Of a DNA stretch of 5,802 bases, positions 1 through 5,302 are shown piece after piece. The stretch is from Christensenella sp. UBA5327 (lineage in GTDB: Bacteria; Bacillota; Clostridia; Christensenellales; Aristaeellaceae), in NCBI GenBank assembly GCA_002411105.1, contig DHQX01000019.1, positions 23,686-29,487 of the forward strand, written 5' to 3'. Under the pieces are notes generated by a model. That model saw only the letters and a program-made list of their open reading frames with translations. It was not told the origin of the DNA and ran no database searches. Made by a program: the position numbers and the translations under genes. Within the stretch, counting starts at the first letter, position 1. Each line of letters starts with the position of its first letter.

Positions 1-71
1 GCCGCTTCATTAGATAAACTCTCCAAATATGCGCCCGAAAAGAAAAAAGGTTCCCCGCCGTCTTGGTGTCC
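1..71. other. upstream flank, no supported gene
   Basis: I see no gene I can support here. Frame 2 closes with TAG at 11-13 and frame 3 with TAA at 15-17. The tail end of a preceding gene, by position perhaps a terminase, could finish at either stop, but only a few codons would lie in the window, too few to identify it. Frame 1 is open from base 1 straight into the portal gene, but the strong ribosome binding site at 139-149 argues that portal translation starts later. An A-rich run lies at 37-48. Confidence 0.4.
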
Positions 72-113
72 CCATGTCAGTCCATGTCAGTTCACATGTC
101 ATTACATGTCAGT
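72..113. repeat. four-copy CATGTCA direct repeat array upstream of the portal gene
   Basis: The heptamer CATGTCA occurs at 73-79, 83-89, 95-101 and 105-111. The start-to-start distances are 10, 12 and 10 bp. The first two copies form a perfect tandem 10-bp repeat, CCATGTCAGT, at 72-81 and 82-91. A third CATGTCAGT follows at 105-113. Copies three and four are preceded by A, giving the palindrome ACATGT at 94-99 and 104-109. Spacing near one helical turn puts all copies on roughly one face of the DNA, which suits cooperative protein binding. An operator or a packaging-initiation site is possible by position, since it lies immediately before the portal gene. The array is directly visible; its function is inference. 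Confidence 0.7.
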
Positions 114-138
114 GCCTGGGTGTTGTAGCCTCCAGGCG

Positions 139-149
139 AAAGGAGGTGA
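139..149 (+). promoter_or_regulatory. strong ribosome binding site deciding the portal start
   Basis: AAAGGAGGTGA is a full-length match to the anti-Shine-Dalgarno end of 16S rRNA. It ends 7 nt before ATG 157. It sits downstream of the first in-frame ATG (106) and so decides against that longer start. ATG 166 would be too far away. Confidence 0.85.
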
Positions 150-156
150 GAAAGGA

Positions 157-1428
157 ATGATCACAATGGACCCAGGAGCCGTCCGGCATGGCCTGCCGGA
201 CGAGGAGGCGCTAAAGGAGGTGATGACCCAGTTTGAGCGGGGGCTGCCCAGGCTGAACCGGCTGTGGCGCTACTACCAGGGCAAGCATGATGTGATTGCC
301 CGCCAGCGGCTGCCTGGGCTGCCCAACCAGCGGCTGGTGAACGGCTTTCCCCGGTATATCGCCCAGGTATCAAGCGGATACCTCTTGGGGGAGCCGGTGC
401 GCTATGCCTGCCCCGGGGATGAAAAAGGCGCCTATGCCCTGGAAATGGCCTACCGGAGGGCAGAGGCCGACAGCGCCGACATGGAAACGGCGGTGGCTCA
501 GGCGGTGTATGGCCGGGGGATGACGCTGTGCTATCTGGATGAGACCGGTCAGGCCCGGGTGTGTGCCCTTGACCCGCGCACCAGCTTCATCGTGCACGAC
601 GATACGGTGGAGCATCGGCCACTCTTTGGCTGCCGGGTGCTCACAGAGGCAGAGGGCGCCCACATCACCCTTTATCTGCCTGACCGGGTGGTGGTGTATG
701 GAAAGGCCGGGCGCTTTGGCAAGGCCAGGCTCCAGGTGTACCGGCACCCCTTTGGCCGCATCCCCATGACTGAGTACCGAAACGGCCAGGATGCCAGGGG
801 CGACTTTGAGGATGTGCTGGCGCTGGTGGACGCCTATGACCTGCTCCAATCCGACAGGCTGAATGACCGGATGCAGTTTTCAGACGCGCTGCTGGTTTTA
901 ACCGGCGTGATGGGCATCGCCGAGGACTACGGCGGCGAGCCCAGCCCCGGCGCCATGGAGCGCCTGCGTCAGGAGCGCACCCTGGCCCTGCCCGACAGCG
1001 AGGCCAAGGCCGAGTGGCTGGTGAAAAACCCCTCGGAGCAGGATGTGGATGTGCTGAGGCGGGCGCTGGTGGAGGACATCCACAAGTTCAGCATGACGCC
1101 CGACTTTGCCGATGAGCGCTTTGCCGGGAACGCCTCAGGGATTGCCATCAAGTACAAGCTCTTTAACCTGGAGCAGCGCATTTTGATGAAGGAGCGCTGG
1201 TTTGTAAAGGGATTGAGGGAGAGGGCGCGGGTGATGGCAGGCTACTTGAAATCCACCGGCCAGGCGGCCATTGACGCGGACCGGCTTGAGATCAGGATTC
1301 CCCGGCGGCTGCCGGTCAACGAGCTGGAGCGGGCCCAGGCGCTGTCCCTGCTCAAGGGGATTGTGGCCGAGCAAACCCTGCTTGACAACGCGCCCATTTT
1401 GCCGCGGGACACAGCGGAAAAAGAATAG
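157..1428 (+). CDS. phage portal protein, SPP1 Gp6-like family
   Basis: The product (423 residues) is a portal protein. Twelve copies of such proteins form the ring at one capsid vertex that DNA is pumped through and on which the head-tail connector is built. The N-terminus has the family signature: YYQGKHDVI at about 39-47, then an NQRLVNGFPRYIAQ stretch and SSGYLLGEPV through about 81. The C-terminal third is rich in charged helices, as expected for the stem, wing and crown regions. Its length is slightly below the roughly 450-500 residues usual for the family, and nothing looks truncated. The start is set by the ribosome binding site at 139-149; an in-frame ATG at 106 would add 17 residues that do not look like portal. 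The stop codon lies inside the scaffold gene's ribosome binding site, so the two are probably translated together. Family assignment is by pattern recognition. Confidence 0.88.
   Translation: MITMDPGAVRHGLPDEEALKEVMTQFERGLPRLNRLWRYYQGKHDVIARQRLPGLPNQRLVNGFPRYIAQVSSGYLLGEPVRYACPGDEKGAYALEMAYRRAEADSADMETAVAQAVYGRGMTLCYLDETGQARVCALDPRTSFIVHDDTVEHRPLFGCRVLTEAEGAHITLYLPDRVVVYGKAGRFGKARLQVYRHPFGRIPMTEYRNGQDARGDFEDVLALVDAYDLLQSDRLNDRMQFSDALLVLTGVMGIAEDYGGEPSPGAMERLRQERTLALPDSEAKAEWLVKNPSEQDVDVLRRALVEDIHKFSMTPDFADERFAGNASGIAIKYKLFNLEQRILMKERWFVKGLRERARVMAGYLKSTGQAAIDADRLEIRIPRRLPVNELERAQALSLLKGIVAEQTLLDNAPILPRDTAEKE
181..201 (+). repeat. 8-bp inverted repeat at the start of the portal gene
   Basis: GTCCGGCA (181-188) and its exact reverse complement TGCCGGAC (194-201) are separated by 5 nt. 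In mRNA this would form a GC-rich stem-loop 24 nt after the start of the portal reading frame. It could simply reflect GC-rich codons or could modulate early elongation. Only the inverted repeat is directly supported. Confidence 0.45.
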
Positions 1429-1437
1429 GAGGACACC

Positions 1438-1767
1438 ATGGACCAACCGGAACAAAGAGAAGCGGAACTAATGAGGCGGGAGGCGGCCATCCAGGCCCGT
1501 GAGCGGGCCATCAGGGCCAAGGAAGCGCTGGAGGAGGCCAATCTGCCCCAGGCCCTGGCCGGGCACCTGGACCTTTCAAGCGATGAGGCGCTTGCCAAAA
1601 GCCTGGCCCTGGCCCGGGAAGCGGCGCGGCTGAAAGGTGAAAACGCCATGGGCGCGCCCAAGGCATCCGCCCCAAAGCTGCCTGGAAACGGCGGATACGC
1701 CCAGCGGGCGCTCTTGTATCAAACGGATCTGAACAACTACCTGGAACAATATAAAGGAGAGAAATAA
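1438..1767 (+). CDS. short phage scaffold-like protein (DUF4355-like)
   Basis: The product (109 residues) is probably a capsid scaffold, which would guide capsid subunits into a procapsid and then be released. Residues about 5-35 are a charged, Glu/Arg/Ala-rich helix likely to form a coiled coil. A segment starting LPQALAGHLDLSSDEA (from about 36) resembles the LP-x-x-LA-x-x-L-D-x-S-x-E motif I associate with DUF4355 proteins found between portal and capsid genes. The C-terminus is Gly/Pro-linked and ends in a polar helix. At 109 residues it is much shorter than the roughly 180-200 residues I expect for that family; the usual acidic N-terminal part is absent. AGGAGG at 1427-1432 lies 5 nt before the ATG and overlaps the portal stop. 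The position between portal and capsid supports the role as strongly as the sequence does. It could instead be another small head-assembly protein. Confidence 0.68.
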   Translation: MDQPEQREAELMRREAAIQARERAIRAKEALEEANLPQALAGHLDLSSDEALAKSLALAREAARLKGENAMGAPKASAPKLPGNGGYAQRALLYQTDLNNYLEQYKGEK

Positions 1768-2889
1768 ATGAGTGAAACAACCATGAAACAGCACCTGATC
1801 ATCCCAGAGGTGATCGCCGACATGGTGGAGGGTGCTTTTGGCGAGAAATCCGCCCTCCTGCCCCTGGCGACGCTTGACAAGACCCTGATGGGCGTGCCGG
1901 GTGACACGCTTAAGTTCCCCGCCTTCCGCTATATCGGCAAGGCCGAGGAGGTGGCGGAAAACGGGGAGGTGTCCCCGGGCCTCCTCAGCGCTGACACCGT
2001 GCCCGTGACGGTGAAGAAGTACGCCAAGGCCGTGCGGGTGACCGATGAGGCCCGGCTGTCTGGCTTTGGGGACCCCCTGGGCGAGGCGGCCAGGCAGCTG
2101 GCCCGGGCCATTGACCACGCGGTGGATGACGCGCTGTTTGACAGGCTTTCTGACGCGGGCTATGCCCGGAAGTATCCGGTGACAGAGCTGTCAAGCGACG
2201 GGGTGGCAGATGCCCTCACCCTGTTTGGGGAGGACCTGGCCGGGGACAAGGTGCTCATCACCGATGCCCGGGGCTATGCGGCACTCAGAAAGGACCCGGC
2301 CTATATCAGGGCCTCTGACATCGGGCAGAGGATGATCCTCTCAGGCGTGGTGGGGGAGATCTGGGGCTGCCAGATCCTGGTCTCTGACAAGATCAGAGAG
2401 AACCCGGTGACCCGGGAAAAGCAGTATTTCATCCTGAAGCCCGGCGCCCTGCGCCTGGTGGCCAAGACCCAGACCCAGCTTGAGGTGGCCCGGGAGGCAT
2501 CCCACATGCGGGACACCCTCTACGCCTCAAAGCACTGCGCGGCCTACCTGTATGACGCCAGCCGGCTCATCAGCCTCTGCCAGTTTACCGGGCTTGAGGC
2601 GCTGCCCAGGGACTGCGGCATCAAAAGCGCGGCCAAGGGAGCGGGCAAGACCGCGCTGGTGATCCCTGATGGGATGATCGCACCTGCGGGCTACAAGTGG
2701 GTGTATGTGCTGGATGACCTGGCGCCAGACAAGGGCAGCTTTGACACCGCCATCACCGGCACCGCTGACTGGCAGGGGAATGAAGCCCTGATCGCCACGG
2801 GCGGCAAAATCTATATCCATGCCCTGATGGTGAACCGGGAGAGCATGAAGCCGGCAAAAACCATCACCCTGCTGGTGGAGGAGGGCTGA
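1768..2889 (+). CDS. major capsid protein, N4-gp56-like HK97 fold, with C-terminal extension
   Basis: The product (373 residues) is the shell-forming subunit. Residues about 8-130 carry the pattern of N4-gp56-type capsid proteins: a start of the form IIPEVIADMV, then GDTLKFPAFRYIGKAEEVAE (45-64), VTVKKYAKAVRVTDEA (80-95) and SGFGDPLGEAARQLARAID (98-116), followed by a VDDALF helix. The region 161-275 is consistent with the rest of an HK97 fold and ends at ASKHCAAYLYDASRLISL. Residues about 276-373 look like a separate beta-rich domain beyond the usual core. No prohead protease gene is seen, in line with capsid types assembled on a separate scaffold. AAGGAG at 1754-1759 is 8 nt before the ATG, and the scaffold stop codon directly abuts it. 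Confidence 0.87.
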   Translation: MSETTMKQHLIIPEVIADMVEGAFGEKSALLPLATLDKTLMGVPGDTLKFPAFRYIGKAEEVAENGEVSPGLLSADTVPVTVKKYAKAVRVTDEARLSGFGDPLGEAARQLARAIDHAVDDALFDRLSDAGYARKYPVTELSSDGVADALTLFGEDLAGDKVLITDARGYAALRKDPAYIRASDIGQRMILSGVVGEIWGCQILVSDKIRENPVTREKQYFILKPGALRLVAKTQTQLEVAREASHMRDTLYASKHCAAYLYDASRLISLCQFTGLEALPRDCGIKSAAKGAGKTALVIPDGMIAPAGYKWVYVLDDLAPDKGSFDTAITGTADWQGNEALIATGGKIYIHALMVNRESMKPAKTITLLVEEG

Positions 2890-2890
2890 G

Positions 2891-3202
2891 ATGACGGAGA
2901 TGGCAAACCGGGTGGTGACCCTGCTGCAGCTGGAGCAGCCGCCTGACCCGGCGCTCATCCAGGAGCTGCTGAGCCAGGCGGAGACACTGGCCCTGGCCTA
3001 TACGGGAAGGGCCGCCCTGCCCCCGGGGCTTGAGGGCGCCCTGATTCGCCTGGCGGTGGTGATGTTCAACCGCCTGGGCCAGGAGGGGGAGGAAAGCCGC
3101 CGGGAGGGCGAGATCCAGGTTGAGATGACGGCGCTGCCGGAGGATATCCGGGCGATGCTCAGGCCCTTCCGGCTGGGGAAGGCGGTGACGCTATGCGGCT
3201 GA
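2891..3202 (+). CDS. head-tail connector (adaptor) protein, SPP1 gp15 / HK97 gp6-like
   Basis: The product (103 residues) is a small mostly helical protein of the phage connector type (Phage_connect_1 / gp6-like). Such proteins form a ring directly beneath the portal and extend the DNA channel. The pattern is typical: an N-terminal helix leading to LALAYTGRAALPPGLE (33-48), a hydrophobic helix LIRLAVVMFNRLGQEG (51-66), an SRREGE stretch, then LPEDIRAMLRPFRL (82-95). Length fits the family. The start follows a GGAGGAGGG purine run (2877-2885) by 5 nt and sits 1 nt after the capsid stop. The last 10 nt overlap the next gene. Confidence 0.82.
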   Translation: MTEMANRVVTLLQLEQPPDPALIQELLSQAETLALAYTGRAALPPGLEGALIRLAVVMFNRLGQEGEESRREGEIQVEMTALPEDIRAMLRPFRLGKAVTLCG

Positions 3203-3513
3203 CGGTGCGCTGGCAAAGAAAGATGTCCTGGGTGAAAACCCAGGTGGTGCGCGGGACCACCGGCGGCGTGGCCCGGGTGGAAAGCGTGAACCGGGTGCCC
3301 TTTACCGGCACCCTCTGCCCGCCCAAAAAGCGCCTGGTGAGGAGTGAGCATGGCATGCGGGTGGCGGAGAGCTGGACGGTGATGCCCCAGACGCCGCTTA
3401 CAATCCGCGAGGGGGACCACATCTACATGCAGGGGGACAGCCGCTGCTACCGGGTGGCCGGGGTGAGGGTATACCCGCGCCATCAGGAGATCGACATGGA
3501 GCTGGCCCCATGA
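3193..3513 (+). CDS. putative head-closure (stopper) / head-tail joining protein
   Basis: The product (106 residues) is basic and likely beta-rich. Its position, directly after the connector and before the terminator-like gene, is that of the SPP1 gp16-type stopper, which closes the connector after packaging and binds the tail. The C-terminal half (73-104) has the usual flow of such proteins: a GDHIYMQGDSRCYRVAGV segment, i.e. a 'defined value, measured, revised' beta-hairpin, followed by a final strand ending in EIDMEL. The N-terminus (MRLTVRWQRKMSW) is less typical, so a minor capsid protein is an alternative. Translation is coupled: its start lies 10 nt inside the connector gene, with a one-mismatch Shine-Dalgarno (AAGGCGGTGA, 3179-3188) close by. 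Confidence 0.6.
   Translation: MRLTVRWQRKMSWVKTQVVRGTTGGVARVESVNRVPFTGTLCPPKKRLVRSEHGMRVAESWTVMPQTPLTIREGDHIYMQGDSRCYRVAGVRVYPRHQEIDMELAP
3227..3244 (+). repeat. perfect 7-bp hairpin with GAAA loop inside the stopper gene
   Basis: CCTGGGT (3227-3233), a GAAA loop (3234-3237) and ACCCAGG (3238-3244) form a perfect stem closed by a GNRA-class tetraloop sequence. It lies 34 nt after the start of the stopper gene. Such loops are unusually stable in RNA. It may be chance within GC-rich coding sequence; no function is assigned. Confidence 0.5.
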
Positions 3514-4190
3514 CCAGCCTCTTGACCGCGGTATACCGGGCGCTTTTGCCCCTGCCCTGTGCGCTGAGCCGGGCCTGGCCACATCAGGCGCAGCCGCTGC
3601 CGGCCATCAGCTTTTCGCTGGCGGATTACAAGGTGGGGGAAGGAGGGCCTGACAGCGTCACCATCCGGCTAAGCGTGCGCGCAGCGCTGCCCGAGGAGGC
3701 AGACGCGCTGGCCGACCAGGCTGTGGCGGCGCTTGTACCCCTGGGGCTCAGGCTTGCCTCCGCCCGGGACGAGGCGGAGGCGGACACCGGGGTGTTTCTC
3801 AAGGGCCTGGCGTTTTCCGGGCTGGCCCTGGAGGGCGGCCTGCTGGCCCTGGGGCTTGAGGTCAAAAGCGGCACGGCCTGGGTGCAGGCGGCGGGGCTTC
3901 ACCAGGCGGGCTTTGACCCCGCGGAAAGGAGATTTCGGGATATCCGGACGCTTTCGGAAACCGCCTCCAGATACATCCCGGATGGCGAGACCCCGGCGGC
4001 GCTGCGCCTGCGCTTCAGGCCCGGCTCCGGCGACCCCGGCCAGGCGGCCATCCGCCAGGCGTTTGATGCGGGGGAGGCTCTCAGCTGGCGGCTGTCCGGC
4101 GGGGCCTGTTCAAGCCTCGGCAGGGGGTTGGTGACGGAGTGTTCAGACAACGCCCTGGGCTTAGCCTGCCGGGTCATGATCATTGAATGA
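3510..4190 (+). CDS. probable tail terminator fused to a tail-tube-like domain
   Basis: The product is 226 residues. The first 110 or so resemble tail-terminator/completion proteins (DUF3168-type), the ring that caps a tail and docks it to the head: an early LLPLP segment, LPAISFSLADYKVGEGG (30-46), a beta strand TIRLSVRA, an Ala/Asp-rich helix (61-78) and GVFLKGLAFSG (94-104). From about 112 it changes character and reads like a tail-tube subunit: LEVKSGTAWVQAAGL (116-130), FDPAERRFRDIRTLS (135-149), RYIPDG (154-159), then DPGQAAIRQAFDAGEAL (175-191) and a final strand pair ending GLACRVMIIE. Single terminators are usually about 110-140 residues, so the length itself suggests two units. No frameshift is visible. 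The start overlaps the stopper stop (ATGA), with GGAG at 3498-3501. Terminator half: moderate confidence. Tube half: inference from pattern. Confidence 0.6.
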   Translation: MTSLLTAVYRALLPLPCALSRAWPHQAQPLPAISFSLADYKVGEGGPDSVTIRLSVRAALPEEADALADQAVAALVPLGLRLASARDEAEADTGVFLKGLAFSGLALEGGLLALGLEVKSGTAWVQAAGLHQAGFDPAERRFRDIRTLSETASRYIPDGETPAALRLRFRPGSGDPGQAAIRQAFDAGEALSWRLSGGACSSLGRGLVTECSDNALGLACRVMIIE

Positions 4191-4234
4191 AAGGAGGGCC
4201 GCCGCGGGAACACCCCGCGGCGGCCAGGAAAAAA
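4190..4234 (+). promoter_or_regulatory. Shine-Dalgarno followed by perfect 12-bp hairpin before the small tail gene
   Basis: AAAGGAGGG (4190-4198) is a strong ribosome binding site with no start codon at normal distance. It runs directly into a perfect stem: GGCCGCCGCGGG (4197-4208), loop AACAC, and CCCGCGGCGGCC (4214-4225). After it come AGGAAAAAA (4226-4234) and ATG 4235. If the stem folds, AAAGGAG would be brought to an effective 9 nt from ATG 4235. There is no U-run on the + strand, so it does not look like an ordinary terminator. Structure-assisted initiation, an attenuator or an RNA processing site are the candidates. The hairpin is certain as sequence; the role is inference. Confidence 0.6.
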
Positions 4235-4537
4235 ATGCTGTTAATGAACGGAAACCAGATCCAGGATCCTCAGGAGCTGTCCCTCATCTGTCTGCCCCGG
4301 GAGGGTGGGGGAATCAGGCGGGAGGTGCGCGCCATGTGGGCGGATGTGCCCCCCGCCGTGACCGCGGCCATCCTGGGGCCTCTCGCAGTGCCGGTGAACC
4401 TCACCCTGACCGACCCGGTCACCGCCAGCCGGCAGACGCTGACCATGGCCCTGGCTGCCGCCCAGATCGAGGTGGCGCAGGAGGGCGCGGCGGGCGCGCA
4501 TTACCGCGCGGTGCGCCTCACCCTGGGGGAGGGCTGA
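4235..4537 (+). CDS. small phage tail-module protein of uncertain role
   Basis: The product (100 residues) has no clear function. Its layout (NGNQIQDPQEL at 5-15, an Arg-rich turn, a lone MWADVPP at 34-40, a helix AVTAAILGPL, then VNLTLTDPVTASRQTLTM at 54-71) resembles small clostridial phage tail-region proteins with an NG..I..P start, a central W and a later D-P-x-T turn. I associate that pattern with DUF6711-like proteins but could not verify it. ATG 4235 is preferred: AGGA lies 5 nt upstream and the protein then begins close to the conserved NG segment. ATG 4187, overlapping the previous stop as ATGA, would give 116 residues but places the hairpin inside the coding region. ATG 4244 is also possible. 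The stop overlaps the lysin start by 1 nt (TGATG). A tail tube-end or baseplate part is a guess from context. Confidence 0.55.
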   Translation: MLLMNGNQIQDPQELSLICLPREGGGIRREVRAMWADVPPAVTAAILGPLAVPVNLTLTDPVTASRQTLTMALAAAQIEVAQEGAAGAHYRAVRLTLGEG

Positions 4538-5283
4538 TGGACAGGGGAGAGATTGTGAGAAGCTTCGCCCTTGATGCCATCGGCTCCCCCTATGTCTATG
4601 GCGCCACCGGCCTGCGCTGCACACCAGGGTATCGGGAGCGGCAGATGGCCCAGTATCCGGCCTGTCAGGACGCCATCCGCCGGGTCTGCCCCCGGCTTAC
4701 TGGCAGGAGCGCCTCCTGCGCCGGCTGCCGCTATGCCGGGAAAAACTGTTATGACTGCGCCCAGCTGGTGCGCCGGGCATTTGGGGCGGCGGGCATCCAT
4801 CTTCCCAGCGGTGCCAGCACCCAGTGGAAGGCGGGCAACTGGGCCTTCAAGGGCCGGGTGTCGCCCGCGGCCTTTCAACAGGTCTGCGCCCTCTACCGGG
4901 AGAGCGGTGACCCCCGCCGCCCCATGCGCCACACCGGCTTGAGCCTGGGCGACGGCCGGGTGGTGGACGCCCGCGGACACCAGGCGGGCGTGATGCTCAG
5001 CCAGGCCGGGGAATACCCCTGGACCCACTACGCCATCCCCCATGGCATGGCGGCCGGGGAGCTGCCGGAATACCCGCCCCCGCCCGACCCCAAAGGCCAG
5101 GGAGAGGCGGTGCGGGCCTTGCAGCGGCGGCTTATCGCCCTGGGATTTCCCCTGGCGCGTTTTGGGGCGGATGGCCTCTTTGGCCGGGAGACGGCAGGGG
5201 CGCTGCGCGCCTTCCAGCATATGGCCGGGCTGCCACCCACGGGCAGGCCCTGTGAAGACACCCTTCGATTGCTCAATTTGTGA
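4537..5283 (+). CDS. endolysin: NlpC/P60 peptidase with C-terminal peptidoglycan-binding domain
   Basis: The product (248 residues) would cut cell-wall stem peptides at lysis. Residues about 1-170 form an NlpC/P60-type domain: GSPYVYGATG (16-25), catalytic Cys74 in CYDCAQLVRRAF, and His132 in RHTGLSLGDG. The position 12 residues after His132, usually His, Asn or Gln, is Asp144 in VVDARG. Between the first strand and Cys74 lies a Cys-rich insertion (Cys28, 43, 51, 61, 64, 71), a layout I associate with clostridial prophage lysins. A Pro-rich linker (178-185) leads to a PG_binding_1-type repeat (188-248: VRALQRRLIALGF, GADGLFGRET, LRAFQ). There is no signal peptide, so export would rely on the holin gene next to it. 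ATG 4537 overlaps the previous stop, with GGAGGG at 4528-4533. The upstream open frame back to TTG 4183 is not used. Activity is unproven; a virion-associated wall hydrolase is the alternative. Confidence 0.87.
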   Translation: MDRGEIVRSFALDAIGSPYVYGATGLRCTPGYRERQMAQYPACQDAIRRVCPRLTGRSASCAGCRYAGKNCYDCAQLVRRAFGAAGIHLPSGASTQWKAGNWAFKGRVSPAAFQQVCALYRESGDPRRPMRHTGLSLGDGRVVDARGHQAGVMLSQAGEYPWTHYAIPHGMAAGELPEYPPPPDPKGQGEAVRALQRRLIALGFPLARFGADGLFGRETAGALRAFQHMAGLPPTGRPCEDTLRLLNL

Positions 5284-5302
5284 TAAGGAGGACTTGATAG
5301 AC

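Noticed and set aside
43..49. AAAAAAG as a programmed frameshift site
   Set aside because: The frame that would need to slip is already closed at 11-13, and no downstream product makes sense.
106..156. In-frame extension of the portal gene to ATG 106 or to the window edge
   Set aside because: The full-length Shine-Dalgarno at 139-149 fits ATG 157, the extra residues are Cys-rich and unlike a portal, and ATG 106 is part of the CATGTCA repeat array.
29..160. 43-residue basic open frame ending in TGA that overlaps the portal ATG
   Set aside because: There is no ribosome binding site before ATG 29, the frame runs through the repeats, and it resembles nothing I recognise. The ATGA overlap alone is not enough.
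370..849. Long antisense open frames across the portal, capsid and lysin genes
   Set aside because: They mirror GC-rich coding frames on the other strand, lack ribosome binding sites and show no recognisable domains.
4197..4225. The 12-bp hairpin as an ordinary rho-independent terminator
   Set aside because: No U-run follows on the + strand, and a tightly coupled lysis gene set continues directly downstream.
4183..4536. Upstream 118-codon extension of the lysin frame from a TTG
   Set aside because: It overlaps the small tail-module gene in another frame, its Gly/Arg/Pro-rich translation looks like a shadow frame, and ATG 4537 has a ribosome binding site and the natural start of the NlpC/P60 domain.
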